64,000 nucleotides of DNA. It comes from Euglena gracilis. Lineage: Eukaryota; Euglenida; Euglenophyceae; Euglenales. The DNA lies in contig CP154956.1 in the NCBI GenBank assembly GCA_039621445.1, forward strand, positions 19,433,295 to 19,497,294. The letters run 5' to 3'. The translations under genes were made by a program, and so were the position numbers. This document shows positions 20,124 through 28,879 of this stretch, piece after piece (positions within the stretch are counted from its first letter, which is position 1; every line of letters starts with the position of its first letter). The notes under the pieces are model-generated. The model worked only from the letters and a program-made list of their open reading frames with translations, did no database searches and was not told where the DNA came from.

Positions 20124-20212
20124 ACCCCTGACCCCCCCCCTAATTCGCCACCTGGACTCCATCCTTCACAATCGCAACCCCCGTAAAACACCCGAATAAA
20201 GGCATTTTCCCT

Positions 20213-20450
20213 TAAACCGGCGTTTGAGACGCCGGGTTCAGGACAGAACCTGCGTCCCCCCACGGGTTTTCCGGACGCCGGTTCTGTCCAAAACCCGGCG
20301 TTAGGAACGCCGGTTCCGTCCAAAATCCGGCGTCCGGTTTGGGACTGTATTTTGTGCAAAAAAGTGTGCCAATGTGACCCCAGAAACAAAAATCTCCTTG
20401 GCTGAAGGGGGATAAGAGGCACAATTGCTGAGTGCAAAATATCATGGATG
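20213..20450. repeat. GACGCCGG hairpin (locus 4) plus conserved 100 bp module
   Basis: 20,213-20,337 carries CCGGCGTTTGAGACGCCGGG, GGACGCCGGTTCTGTCC and GGAACGCCGGTTCCGTCC. 20,338-20,445 repeats the module of 17,705-17,815 with few changes. The pairing of hairpin and module at two loci shows that they move or were copied together. Confidence 0.8.
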
Positions 20451-20574
20451 TGGCGGCAAGTGTTTTGCAGTCTCTGAGGTGGGGGGAGGACTGCTAGGCA
20501 TACAGGGAGCCACAGCTGCAGCAATTTTTTACAGGGAAAAACATATTGCCGGCAAGGAAACACATTACGGAAAT

Positions 20575-20985
20575 TTTGGCTGGACCCCACTGGACCCCAT
20601 GGTTTTTTCAGAAGTACGGTTGGAAAATTTTGGGTGGACCCTCCTGGGTTTTTTCAGACATATGGCAGGGAAATTTTGGCTGGGCCCGCCCTGGGTTATT
20701 TCAGAAATACGGTTAAATGTTGACTGCCCACCCGTGGGTTTTTTCAGAATTACAGTTGGGAAATTTTGGCTGGACCCCCCTGGGTTTTTTTTAGAAATAC
20801 GAGTTTTAAATGTTGGCTGGACCCCCCAGGCCTTTTTTCAGAATCACGGTTGATAAATGTTGGCTGGACCCCCTGGGTTTTTTCAGACATACGGTTGGGA
20901 AATTTTGGCTGGACCGCCCTGGGTTTTTTCATTGCGGTTGGGAAGTTTTGGCTGGACCCCAGGGGTGTAGAAAGTGGGGTTCGGG
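20575..20985. repeat. Degenerate tandem repeat, about 55-60 bp unit
   Basis: About eight units with the consensus words TGGCTGGACCCCCCTGGGTT, TTTTTCAGA, ATACGGTTGGGAAATTTT. A second, more diverged block of three units lies at 21,998-22,160. Confidence 0.8.
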
Positions 20986-21260
20986 GGGGGGGGGGGGGGG
21001 GCCGCCCCCCCCCCGGGATTTTGGAAAGAATTTTTTTTTGGGCAGGAGTATGATATTTTTTCTTTGCAATGCCATGATCAATGGTTCAAAGGGCGTTACC
21101 ATCTCGGCTGCCTTCGGCAGCCGCCTTACCAGTTAAAATCACATTTCTGGAAAATGAAATTGCAAAATCCATTACCGTCTCGGCCACCCTTGGCGGCCGA
21201 AATAAAGCCCTTGAGAAAATGCTCATTTCACCTCCTTGAAACCCATGGCAGTCCTTGATG
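20986..21260. repeat. Module with GGTTCAAAGGGCGTTACCAT
   Basis: A G-run faces a C-run and then GGGATTTTGGAAAGAA, CATGATCAATGG and CTCGGCTGCCTTCGGCAGCC. The same series is at 36,640-36,760 and 55,505-55,730, and in part at 22,400-22,460. The next 60 bp, with CACATTTCTGGAAAATGAAA, recur at 39,120-39,165. It appears to be a shortened derivative of the coding-like sequence preserved in arm B at 55,510-55,863. Confidence 0.65.
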
Positions 21261-22211
21261 TCTAATTTTGGCACAAACCGGCTCTTTTCCCCTCCTTTGA
21301 TACTAATTGTTTTTTTTTGGGACCCCACAAACCACTTTCACCTTGGCTGTTTGAATACAACCCGATTCCCCATGAGTCCCCCCCCCTCCATTTTCTTGAC
21401 CAGCTGAGCTTGGGGAAACTCTGCAAGTCAATTTCACTGAAAAAAACAATTTGCACCCCCCCCATCCCAGGTTGCGAAGTCGACAGTTGGGTTGAGTTGG
21501 GAGGTTTCCAAAGGGGTTCTATCCATGATTTCGCTTTCTAGTTTTTGGGGGGGCATTCTAGTCCCCCGGACTCCCCCTCCCCCCCTCCCTCCTGTTCAGT
21601 TCACTTCGGAAGTGCACAGGGGGGTCCTGGGGCCACCCCCCCCCCCTCCCGTGTACCTAAATGTGCTTGTTCACTTCAGGGAAAAGCCGAAAAACAGAAC
21701 GACGGGCTAACACCGAAAAGGGCATTTTTTCAAAAAAATTTCGGCGCCTTCGGCGCCTCCACCCTCCCCTCCCCCCCTCCGGGAAGTCAACATGTCCAGT
21801 TCAGTTCGGAAGTGAACCGGGGGGGTCCGGGACCCCCCCCCTCCCCCCTGTACCTGGGCTCCATTGGGCTTCAAAGAGACGTTAGCGCCTCGGCCCCTTT
21901 GGGGCCAGGAGGACAGAGAAAAATTCATTTTGGTTGTGCCAAGAAAAATTTTTTGGCTCGCCCCCCCCCCCCGGGGAAAAATTGTTCCTACACCTATGCT
22001 GGACCCTGCTGGGTTTTTTTTTCAGAAATGCGGTTGGGGAATAGGGCTGGAACCCCCATGGCTTTTTCAGAGTTTGGGTGGGGAGATTTTATGTTTGAAC
22101 CCCCTGGGTGTTTTTTGGAATTAACTATGGGAAATGTTGACTGTTCCCCCCTGGGCCTAAAGGGGAACACAAGTGAACGTATTTCTAAGTGCTCCCTGGC
22201 CCGAAGGGGGT
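21261..22211. other. G/C-tract modules and diverged tandem repeats
   Basis: 21,590-21,660 and 21,795-21,845 have GTTCAGTTC.CTTCGGAAGTG repeats beside G- and C-runs. 21,745-21,760 is a GGCGCCTTCGGCGCC hairpin. 21,998-22,160 is the second block of the GGACCCNNCTGGGTTTTTTC repeat. The 222-codon plus-strand frame across this region is Pro/Gly-rich and not credible. Confidence 0.4.
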
Positions 22212-22334
22212 GAACGCCGGTTCTGTCCTGAACCCGGCGTCTCTAAAACACCGCTTTAAACAAGGGGGGGGGACGCCGGTTCTGTCCTGAACCCAGCGTC
22301 CCCGGACGCCGGGTTCAGGACAGAACCGGCGTCC
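22212..22334. repeat. GACGCCGG hairpin repeat (locus 5)
   Basis: Three copies of the ACGCCGGTTCTGTCC arm and one inverse arm, with CCCCGGACGCCGGGTTCAGG at the turn. Confidence 0.85.
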
Positions 22335-22459
22335 ACCCCCCCTTTTTGTAGTAGAAATGAGCAACCGGGGGGATAAATAGAGGGGCGGGGTCACGTTACC
22401 ATTTTCAATGGTTCAAAGGGCGTTACCGTCTCGGCTGCCTTCGGCAGCCACCTGACCAG

Positions 22460-22648
22460 TTACCATGCCCCCCCCATATTGTACCCCCCCTGGGAGCCAT
22501 TTTCTGGGGGGGAGGTACATTATGGGGGGGGTACAATATGGGGGGGGCCAAGGTCATGGTCCATGGTCACTCCGATCGAAACCATACACAGTCAATCCAA
22601 TTGGGGGGGTACATTATGGGGGAGCACAATATGGGGGGGGCATGGTAA
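22460..22648. mobile_element. C-tract TIR element (TTACCATGCCCCCC type)
   Basis: Left end TTACCATGCCCCCCCC then ATATTGTACCCCC. Right end ACAATATGGGGGGGGCATGG then TAA, an exact inverse over about 23 bp. The interior has further GTAC(A)ATATGGGGGG words. No coding capacity. The same terminus bounds 27,621-27,981. Confidence 0.7.
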
Positions 22649-23302
22649 ATCACATCTCCAAAAAAATAAAATTGCAAAGGCTCCCGGACTTGGCCTGGGG
22701 GGGGGGGGGTTGTGGGCCGACCGTAGGGTCGGCCCACGGCCCTGGGCGGAATATTGGCCATGCTAGTTCTGGGGGGGTTGAGCCCCCGCATCCCCCCCGC
22801 GTCCCCACCAAGTGGCTTGGTGTCGCTTTTTTGAAGAGGCTTTGCTGCAATGTCCCGTCATGCTTGCGGTGCAAAGAAGAGGGGAGAAGGAAAAAGAACG
22901 TTGCTAAAACAAGTGAGAAGTCAAAAAATTTTATCCTTGCCTCAACAAAACAACGGTGCTCGTTCGAACGCTCACCTTTCGACTCTGCCATTTGGGGGGT
23001 GGGGGTCGTGTAGCAAACAAGTACCCAAAACAGGTACCCAAAAAACCAGTTGGCCCGCTTCTGGTGGGTGAAGGTCGTGACCTTGCGTGTGTCCATTTGT
23101 TTCTTCCAGTTTGTTCGGCATGATCAATGCTAATCCTAGAATGTCCCCCCGCAACCACACACATTTCCCATTTGGTGTCCTCTCACCTGGAAATTCTGAT
23201 CATGGTGTATCCCAAAGAGCCATGTTCAAAAATAGCATTTCTTTGGATTTTCTCTCCACCCAACAACCCAGTTCCATCAGCTCTCATACTCCCGCTGTCT
23301 GG
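22649..23302. other. Intergenic sequence, no gene recognised
   Basis: Has a GGGTCGGCCCACGGCC palindrome (22,713-22,745) and short frames on both strands (22,850-23,071 plus, 22,931-23,164 minus) that are not low-complexity but match nothing I know. Confidence 0.3.
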
Positions 23303-24461
23303 TTAAAACCTATTTTCTGGGCCCGACGCCTGTCTTGAAATTCTACTGACATTAACGGATTTCAGGCTGAAATTGTTCATGTCAGTCGATTTCCATTCAG
23401 GCGCCCGTTAATGTCGGTCGATTTCCATTCAGGCGCCCGTTAATGTCGGTCGATTTCCATTCAGGCGCCCGTTAATGTCGGTCGATTTCCATTCAGGCGC
23501 CCGTGAATGTCGGTCGATTTCCATTCAGGCGCCCGTTAATGTCGGTCGATTTCCATTCCATTGAAATCTGTTGCTGGTCAGATTGGGAATTTTTAGTGAG
23601 TTTTTGGACATTTTGGATTTCCCTTTTTTGTAGACATTTTTGGTCCTATGGGGTTGTGGAGGCGTTATGGACCAGACAAAAACCAAATTTTGTGGTCAGG
23701 TGATCACAACTGGCTGAACTTTGGATGGAACAGACGAAAGGACGGAACTGAAGATTATCATTTTCTGGATCTTCAGAAAATGCATTCGGCAAATTTGCCC
23801 TGAACCAGTTGTCATCACTGGTCATCTGAAAGAAAAGCTTTCGGGTGAGGAGTGATTTGGCAATGTTAAACCTATTTTCTGGGCTCGATGCCTGTATTGC
23901 AATTCTATTCTATTGCAAGGCTGTGTTCCTAGCAACATGGCTTTGGTCAAAATCTGTGTTTCTAAAAAAATGCAGAGTCTGTGTTTTGAAACGCTGAGTC
24001 CGTTTCTGCGTTTCGAAACGCAGACTCAGGTCAGAGTCTGCGTTTAAGACACAGTTCTTGATATAGAGATTGTTTCTTTCAAAATGGAACAAAAAAGCAT
24101 TCCGAAAAAAAGGAACAAAGGTTGGTCGACATTAACGGGTTTCAGGCTGAAACTGACAATGTCCCAAAACGGAACAAAAGGGTATTCAAAAAAGGACACA
24201 AAAGGTCGGTCGATTTCCAAGACATCGGAATCCGTTTATGTCAATCGATTTCCATTCAGGCGCCCGTTAATGTCGGTAGATTTCCATTCAGGCGCCCGTT
24301 AATGTCGGTCGATTTCCATTCAAGCGCCGTTTATGTCAGTCAATTTCCATTCAGGCGCCCGTTAATGGGCCAAAAACCACTTTTTTGACCATATTTCTGT
24401 CCAGGCGGTTCGGTCGAATGAATATCAAGACAGGCGTCGGGCCCAGACAAAATAGGTTTTA
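23303..24461. mobile_element. 1.16 kb TIR element with internal 32 bp tandem repeats
   Basis: The left end 23,303-23,338 begins TTAAAACCTATTTTCTGGGC and continues CCGACGCCTGTCTTGA. The right end 24,425-24,461 is its reverse complement with a 2 bp insertion. Inside are two arrays of the ATGTCGGTCGATTTCCATTC unit, a CTGCGTTTCGAAACGCAG palindrome (24,004-24,021) and an internal partial terminus (23,870-23,895). No transposase was found. Confidence 0.7.
23379..23557. repeat. 32 bp tandem repeat array
   Basis: About five and a half units of a 32 bp repeat beginning ATGTCGGTCGATTTCCATTC and ending AGGCGCCCGTTA. A smaller, more diverged array is at 24,237-24,366. There are no variable spacers, so it is not a CRISPR array. 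Confidence 0.9.
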
Positions 24462-24462
24462 G

Positions 24463-24567
24463 ACAAATCGACCGACACTAACAGATTCAGCAGGGGCGCC
24501 GGGTGGCTCGCTTCGCTCGCTCGCGCCCGGCGCCCCTGCTGAATCTGTTAGTGTCGGTCGATTTTTG
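24463..24567. repeat. Near-perfect 105 bp palindrome
   Basis: ATCGACCGACACTAACAGAT and ATCTGTTAGTGTCGGTCGAT are the outer arms. GGGGCGCCGGG and CCCGGCGCCCC are the inner arms around a GCTCGCTTCGCTCGC core. It directly abuts the right end of the preceding TIR element. A diverged copy with the same neighbour is at 15,247-15,360. Confidence 0.85.
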
Positions 24568-25150
24568 TATAAAAACAAACTTCAGTGCTTGAGTGGAATT
24601 TTTTTTTGAAAGGAAACTTTGTCAGGGAATTCTTATCGACTTTTTTTTAAGGGGACAAAATTTTTGGGGGTGTTCCCCCCCCCCCCCCCCCCCCCCCCGT
24701 GACCTAAGACCCCTTTTGGCCAAAATTTTTCGGAAACAAATTTTGCTGGTGATGCCGATTTTGAAAAAATATTGAGGTGATTCCTATTTTTGAGGCATAA
24801 ATTTTGCAAATTTGGGGATGGTGATTCATTATTCCTGATTCGGTCTCAAAATCCTAATTTGAGGTGTGGGGATTCCTAATTTATGGATCCCCCCAAGAAT
24901 TTGTTTTCGGTGATTCCTAATTTGGCCACCAAAAATGTGGTGTTCCCCAAGTTACCCCCTCCCCCCCGTGACCCCCCAATGATCCGAACCACCCCCTTGG
25001 CCATTTTTGGGTGTGAATGTGCATTGGGCAGAACAAGGAGACGGCAACGCCCCAAGAAACTTCACTTTTTAAAAAATCCGCTCTGGTCATGGTACCCAGA
25101 ATGGTGGTGCCCCCGTGTTCCCCCCCGCGTCCCCCCCCCCGCGTCCCCCC
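24568..25150. other. C-run and GGTGATTCCTAATTT words
   Basis: A C-run of more than 20 at 24,677-24,699. 24,775-24,925 carries four or five copies of GTGATTCCTAATTT-type words, the inverse of AAATTAGGAATCAC found at 26,790-27,110, 32,040-32,220 and 35,868-36,030. No gene supported. Confidence 0.5.
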
Positions 25151-25159
25151 CGCGTCACC

Positions 25160-25690
25160 AACACCCTCTGGAGGTCAGGCCGACCTATGGTCGGCCGACT
25201 ATAGGTCGGGCCGACCCAACTGTTCTGGCGGCCAACCCCTTTTGTTGCTCAACTGTTTTAGGGACCCAAAATAACAAAACCCCTTGTGCTACGGAACCAT
25301 TTTGGCGGCCAACCCCTTTTGTGGCTCAACTGTTTTGGACCCAGAATTGTGGCAACAAGTTTATCAACAGTTGCAAGAAGTCGAATGTGGCATGCACACG
25401 CCCCACGTAGATTGAGGGGGTGGGGCAGGACACGGGGGGGACACGGGGGGGGGACACAGGGGGGGACACGGGGGAAACATGCCTCTTTTCGGGACCTTCC
25501 GGGACGAAATTTGTGACTTTTTGAGGGACCAAAAATTCATTTCACATTGACCCCGAGCCAAGCTCCATGCCATCCTAGGTGAAAAAAAAGGGATTGTGGG
25601 TACCCCCCCCTCCTGTCTCGCCGACTAGCTACCGACCAGGCCCAGTCGGCCGACCAATTGGGTAGTCGGCCGACTACCCACTACCCCCCC
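25160..25690. repeat. GTCGGCCGAC palindromes and CCCCCGCGT repeats
   Basis: 25,120-25,160 has CCCCCCGCGTCCCCCCCGCG words. 25,180-25,216 and 25,636-25,680 are palindromes on GGTCGGCCGACTA. 25,425-25,475 has four GGGGGGACACGGGG units. 25,245-25,340 has two copies of a TTTTGTTGCTCAACTGTTTT segment related to the 79 bp repeat at 32,620. Confidence 0.6.
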
Positions 25691-26225
25691 CCCCCAGTCT
25701 ACCGCCTTGTGCCCCCGTGTCCCCCCCGTGTCCCGCACTTCAGGGGGGTCCCTAGAAGGCGGCCAAGGCAACATGCAGCATGAATTCTTAGCTGTTTGGC
25801 ACCATTTTCCACTTTTTTTTTTCATGGATTCTCAAGGCCATTTCGACTTTCCTCCACGGCCGACTACCCACTCTAATGTACTAACGGGTCCAAACCGCCG
25901 ACTTTTAAGCCCCCCCCCATGAAGAAAATTCAATGCAAACTAGTCGGTGGCTAGTCGGCGGTCATAAAAATGGTCTGTGGCCGGCCCAAATCACCCAGAA
26001 ATGGTCCGGATGGGTCCAAAAAAGTGCCTTACGCCTAAATAAACATCCCCAGACGGAAATCTTTGGTCGGTGGGGGGTCGGTGGGCCCTTGATGGGGTCC
26101 GGAGGGGTAAAAAACCAATGATTAAACAGGGATTACATGAAAATCCTTTAGAAATGCAAGCATTCTGCATCACGAGAGGCAGAAAACTCCCCCCTCCACC
26201 CCCATCCGACCCCATCCAAGCCTCA
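25691..26225. other. Intergenic sequence
   Basis: Mixed sequence with CGGCCGACTACCC words near 25,858. No gene, RNA or complete element was recognised. Confidence 0.3.
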
Positions 26226-26570
26226 AATACCAAAATCCCTTCTGTGTTGGCAACATACTCGGGGGCTAAGTCATTTTTGTGGCTCACTTTGGCATAGGCG
26301 GGGGGGGGCTCCGCCCCCCCGCACCCCCCCCTCAAATACCAAAATCCCTTCTATGTTTGCAACATACTCCGGGGCTAAGTCGTTTTTGTGGCTCACTTTT
26401 GCATAGGCGGGGGGGCTCCGCCCCCCCCCCCCCGCACCCCCCCCTCAAATAACAAAATCCCTTCTGTGTTGGCAACATACTTGGGGGCTAAGCCGTTTTT
26501 GTGGCTCACTTTGGCATAGGCGGGGGGGGGGGGCTCCGCCCCCCCGCACCCCCCCCTCAAAGGTAAAAAC
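26226..26570. repeat. Three-copy tandem repeat of about 110 bp
   Basis: Units start near 26,226, 26,334 and 26,447. Each runs from ACCAAAATCCCTTCTGTGTT through GGGGCTAAG and TTTTTGTGGCTCACTTTGGC to a GGCGGGGGGGCTCCGCCCCC hairpin. The copies differ by a few substitutions and homopolymer length. Confidence 0.85.
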
Positions 26571-26639
26571 GAGTTACATGACCGTGTGTCCTAGACATCG
26601 GTTCGGGCATGAAGCCAGAGCCTCCAATCTGTTTCAAGG

Positions 26640-26761
26640 AACTGTGTCCAAGACTACGGTTCGGGTGTGAAGCCGGGGCCTAGGACCCGCGGTTCGGGCT
26701 AACGCCCGAACCGCGGTCCTAGGCCCCGGCTTCACGCCCGAACCGTAGTCTTGGACACAGT
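26640..26761. repeat. Near-perfect 120 bp palindrome (GTTCGGGCGTGAAGCC family)
   Basis: ACTGTGTCCAAGACTACGGT at the left is matched by ACCGTAGTCTTGGACACAGT at the right. The arms are about 58 bp with a TAAC turn near 26,700. This is the most complete member of the family also seen at 8,870, 10,215, 15,430 and 33,040. Confidence 0.85.
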
Positions 26762-26789
26762 TCTCAATATAGATGATTCAAAATGAACA

Positions 26790-27110
26790 TCCGAAATTAA
26801 GATTTGGCACCCAAATATGGACATTCCCCCCCAAAAATTAGGCATTTGCCGCTGAGAATTAAGAACATTTTTATGAAATGGGGTTTTGCTACTTGGAAGC
26901 AGGCATTTAGAACACCAAATTAGGGATTACCAGTCAAATTTCAGTTCTTTTACACCAAAAAATAGGCACTCCCCAGTCAAAATAGGAATTTACACATGAA
27001 ATCAGGAATCAGGAATTTGGTCCTCAAAATTAGGAATTGGCACACTAAATTAGCAACTTGCCTCTAAAAATTCCGAACTGCAACACCAAATTAGGCATTT
27101 GCTACACAAA
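26790..27110. repeat. Degenerate AAATTAGG-AAT array
   Basis: About ten copies of AAATTAGGNATTN-type words at irregular spacing of roughly 22-35 bp with variable sequence between. The spacing and the variability of the word itself argue against a CRISPR array. Confidence 0.6.
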
Positions 27111-27234
27111 GTCGGCTAAACAAAATGACCCAGCTTTCGTCACGCCAAAAAGAAAATAGTCATAAAATTACATTTTTGTTGCATTTTTGGATGATTTTGA
27201 CGGCTCATTGCGGGAAATTGGTGATGGATTTTTT

Positions 27235-27340
27235 GGTGGTCGCTAGCGACTAGTCGCTAGTGGCTGTTGGTGATGGCCTAGCGACCATTGGTGGTCGGGC
27301 CGGCTAGTCGGCCCGACCACCAATTTTAAGTCCACCCCCC
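27235..27340. repeat. GTCGCTAGCGAC palindrome block
   Basis: GGTCGCTAGCGACTAGTCGC followed by GGTCGGGCCGGCTAGTCGGC, then the AATTTTAAGTCCACCCCC tail. The same block and tail occur at 30,680-30,770, 31,220-31,305 and 36,968-37,060 (and mirrors), so it is a dispersed repeat. Confidence 0.75.
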
Positions 27341-27620
27341 CTCTAAAAAAATTTTTAAGCCCCCCCTCCAAAATTTTTTCATTTTTCCTTCAAATATGAA
27401 GGAAAACGACTCGAAACCCTCCCAAATGCCTTCAAAAACCCCCATTCGGGGGTCCATTTGCAAAAAAATAAAATTGGGTAATATATTCTTTTTGCGCCAG
27501 ATCTTTGAAAGTTGTCTTTGTCCAGGAGTTCAGTTGGACGGGTGGGGGTTTGGGGGCCACCCCCCCCCCCGGAGGAGGCCGTAGTAGGAGGGCCAAATCG
27601 TGCTCCCGAAGGAACCCCGA

Positions 27621-27981
27621 TACCATGCCCCCCCCCCCGAGCTATTCCCCCCCCGAGCTATTCCCATTGGGGGTACGGGAATAGCTCATAGTCATAGCAC
27701 TTTTCACAAAGAACTTCCCCAAAAAGTGCTCAAAAATGGACGTTTTTGGGACGTTTTCAAAAATCATCTTTTGGCAAATGTGCTCAAAATTGACCATTTT
27801 TTGCGAACATCCAAAAAAAGTTGCCAAAAATGACCCCTTTTGGGTTGCCCGAGGGTCGGGTATGGGAATAGCTCGGGGGGGGGACCTAGGTCCCCCCCCC
27901 GAGCTGTTCCCCCCCTGTACTGTTCCCATTGGGCCGTAAAGGGTCCTGGGGACGGGAATAGCTCGGGGGGGGGGCATGGTA
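27621..27981. mobile_element. C-tract TIR element (TACCATGCCCCCC type) carrying a nested repeat
   Basis: Left end TACCATG, a C-run, GAGCTATTCC; right end GGAATAGCTCGGGGGG, G-run, CATGGTA. Inner copies of GAATAGCTC also flank the core at 27,650-27,685 and 27,867-27,880. The core (27,690-27,860) matches 10,840-11,000 in inverse orientation. Confidence 0.7.
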
Positions 27982-27989
27982 TGTGAACT

Positions 27990-28202
27990 TACCCTCACCC
28001 TCCCCCCCCCCTATTTGGCAAATGGCCGGGCTCCTTCGGACCCCCAATTAGCCAATTAGAGGGGGGGGGGAGGGACAACTAGGGGGGTTACCGCGGCCAA
28101 TGCACAATAAGCCTGCCCCCCCCCCCAATTGGCTAATGGACCGTCCAACAGGACCCCCAATTAGCCAGTTAGGGGGGGGGGCAAATAGGGGGGGTGAGGG
28201 TA
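27990..28202. mobile_element. C-tract TIR element (TACCCTCACCC type)
   Basis: Left end TACCCTCACCC, a C-run and CTATTTGGCAAATGGCC; right end GGCAAATAGGGGGGGTGAGG then GTA. The interior has two CCCCCAATTAGCCA.TTAGGGGGG palindromes. Same type as 13,626-13,914. Confidence 0.7.
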
Positions 28203-28493
28203 GTCGGCCTACGCGCACCGTAAACAAAACAGTCCGAAGGCGCCTTCGGCGCCCTTGGTCGTCTAGTGGGGGGGGCTGCCCCCCCCCCGCACCCCCCCGC
28301 CCTCCAATAACAAAATCCCCTCCGGGGGGTAACCGACCCAGGGCCAGGCGTGCATGTAATGCCATGTACACCGTAAACAAAACAGTCCTAAGGCGCCTTC
28401 GGCGCCCTTGGTCGTCTAGCGGGGGGTGGGGGGGCTGCCGCGCACCCCCCCCCCCCCCCCCACACCACCCCCCCCCCGCCCTCCAATTACTAC

Positions 28494-28736
28494 ACAAAAA
28501 TCGTCCATGTCACCCGGACACACGGTGTGTCCGGGTTACAATGGACGATTTTTGTCTATATCCGTTGACTAAGAGGCCCAAGACACACACTGTGTCTCGT
28601 GGAACTTAGCCACGCAATGTCTACCCCGTATTTTTTTGCGATTTTTTGTCAAATTTTCAGTTCACGAGGACACACACTGTGTCTCGTGGACTGCTACTCC
28701 ACGAGACACAGTGTGTGTCCTCGTGAACTGAAAAAA
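28494..28736. repeat. Two perfect palindromes (GGACACACGG and CACGAGACACAG)
   Basis: 28,494-28,554 folds on CCCGGACACACGGTGTGTCC. 28,653-28,736 folds on CAGTTCACGAGGACACACAC against GTGTGTGTCCTCGTGAACTG. A third CAAGACACACACTGTGTCTC lies at 28,580-28,599. The CACGAGACACAG family returns at 30,281-30,390 downstream of the HTH/PHD gene. Mirror copies are at 63,527-63,769. Confidence 0.85.
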
Positions 28737-28879
28737 TCAAGAATTCCCACTGGTCCGACCAACAAGTGCCCCCCAATAACTTGGCCTTTCGGCATCTTTT
28801 GGCTTAGAGCACAAAGGTTTCTCGTGGACAAGTTTTACCACATTCCACTACCTGTCCTTGCAGTTTTTCCTTTCGGAAA

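Noticed and set aside
23379-23557. Possible CRISPR array
   Set aside because: The 32 bp units are contiguous, without unique spacers, and there are no cas genes; it lies in a eukaryotic TIR element.
26790-27110. Possible CRISPR-like array of AAATTAGG words
   Set aside because: The word itself varies, spacing is irregular and the unit is too short.
27990-28202. Telomeric repeat (CCCTCACCC words)
   Set aside because: The word occurs only at element ends, not in tandem.
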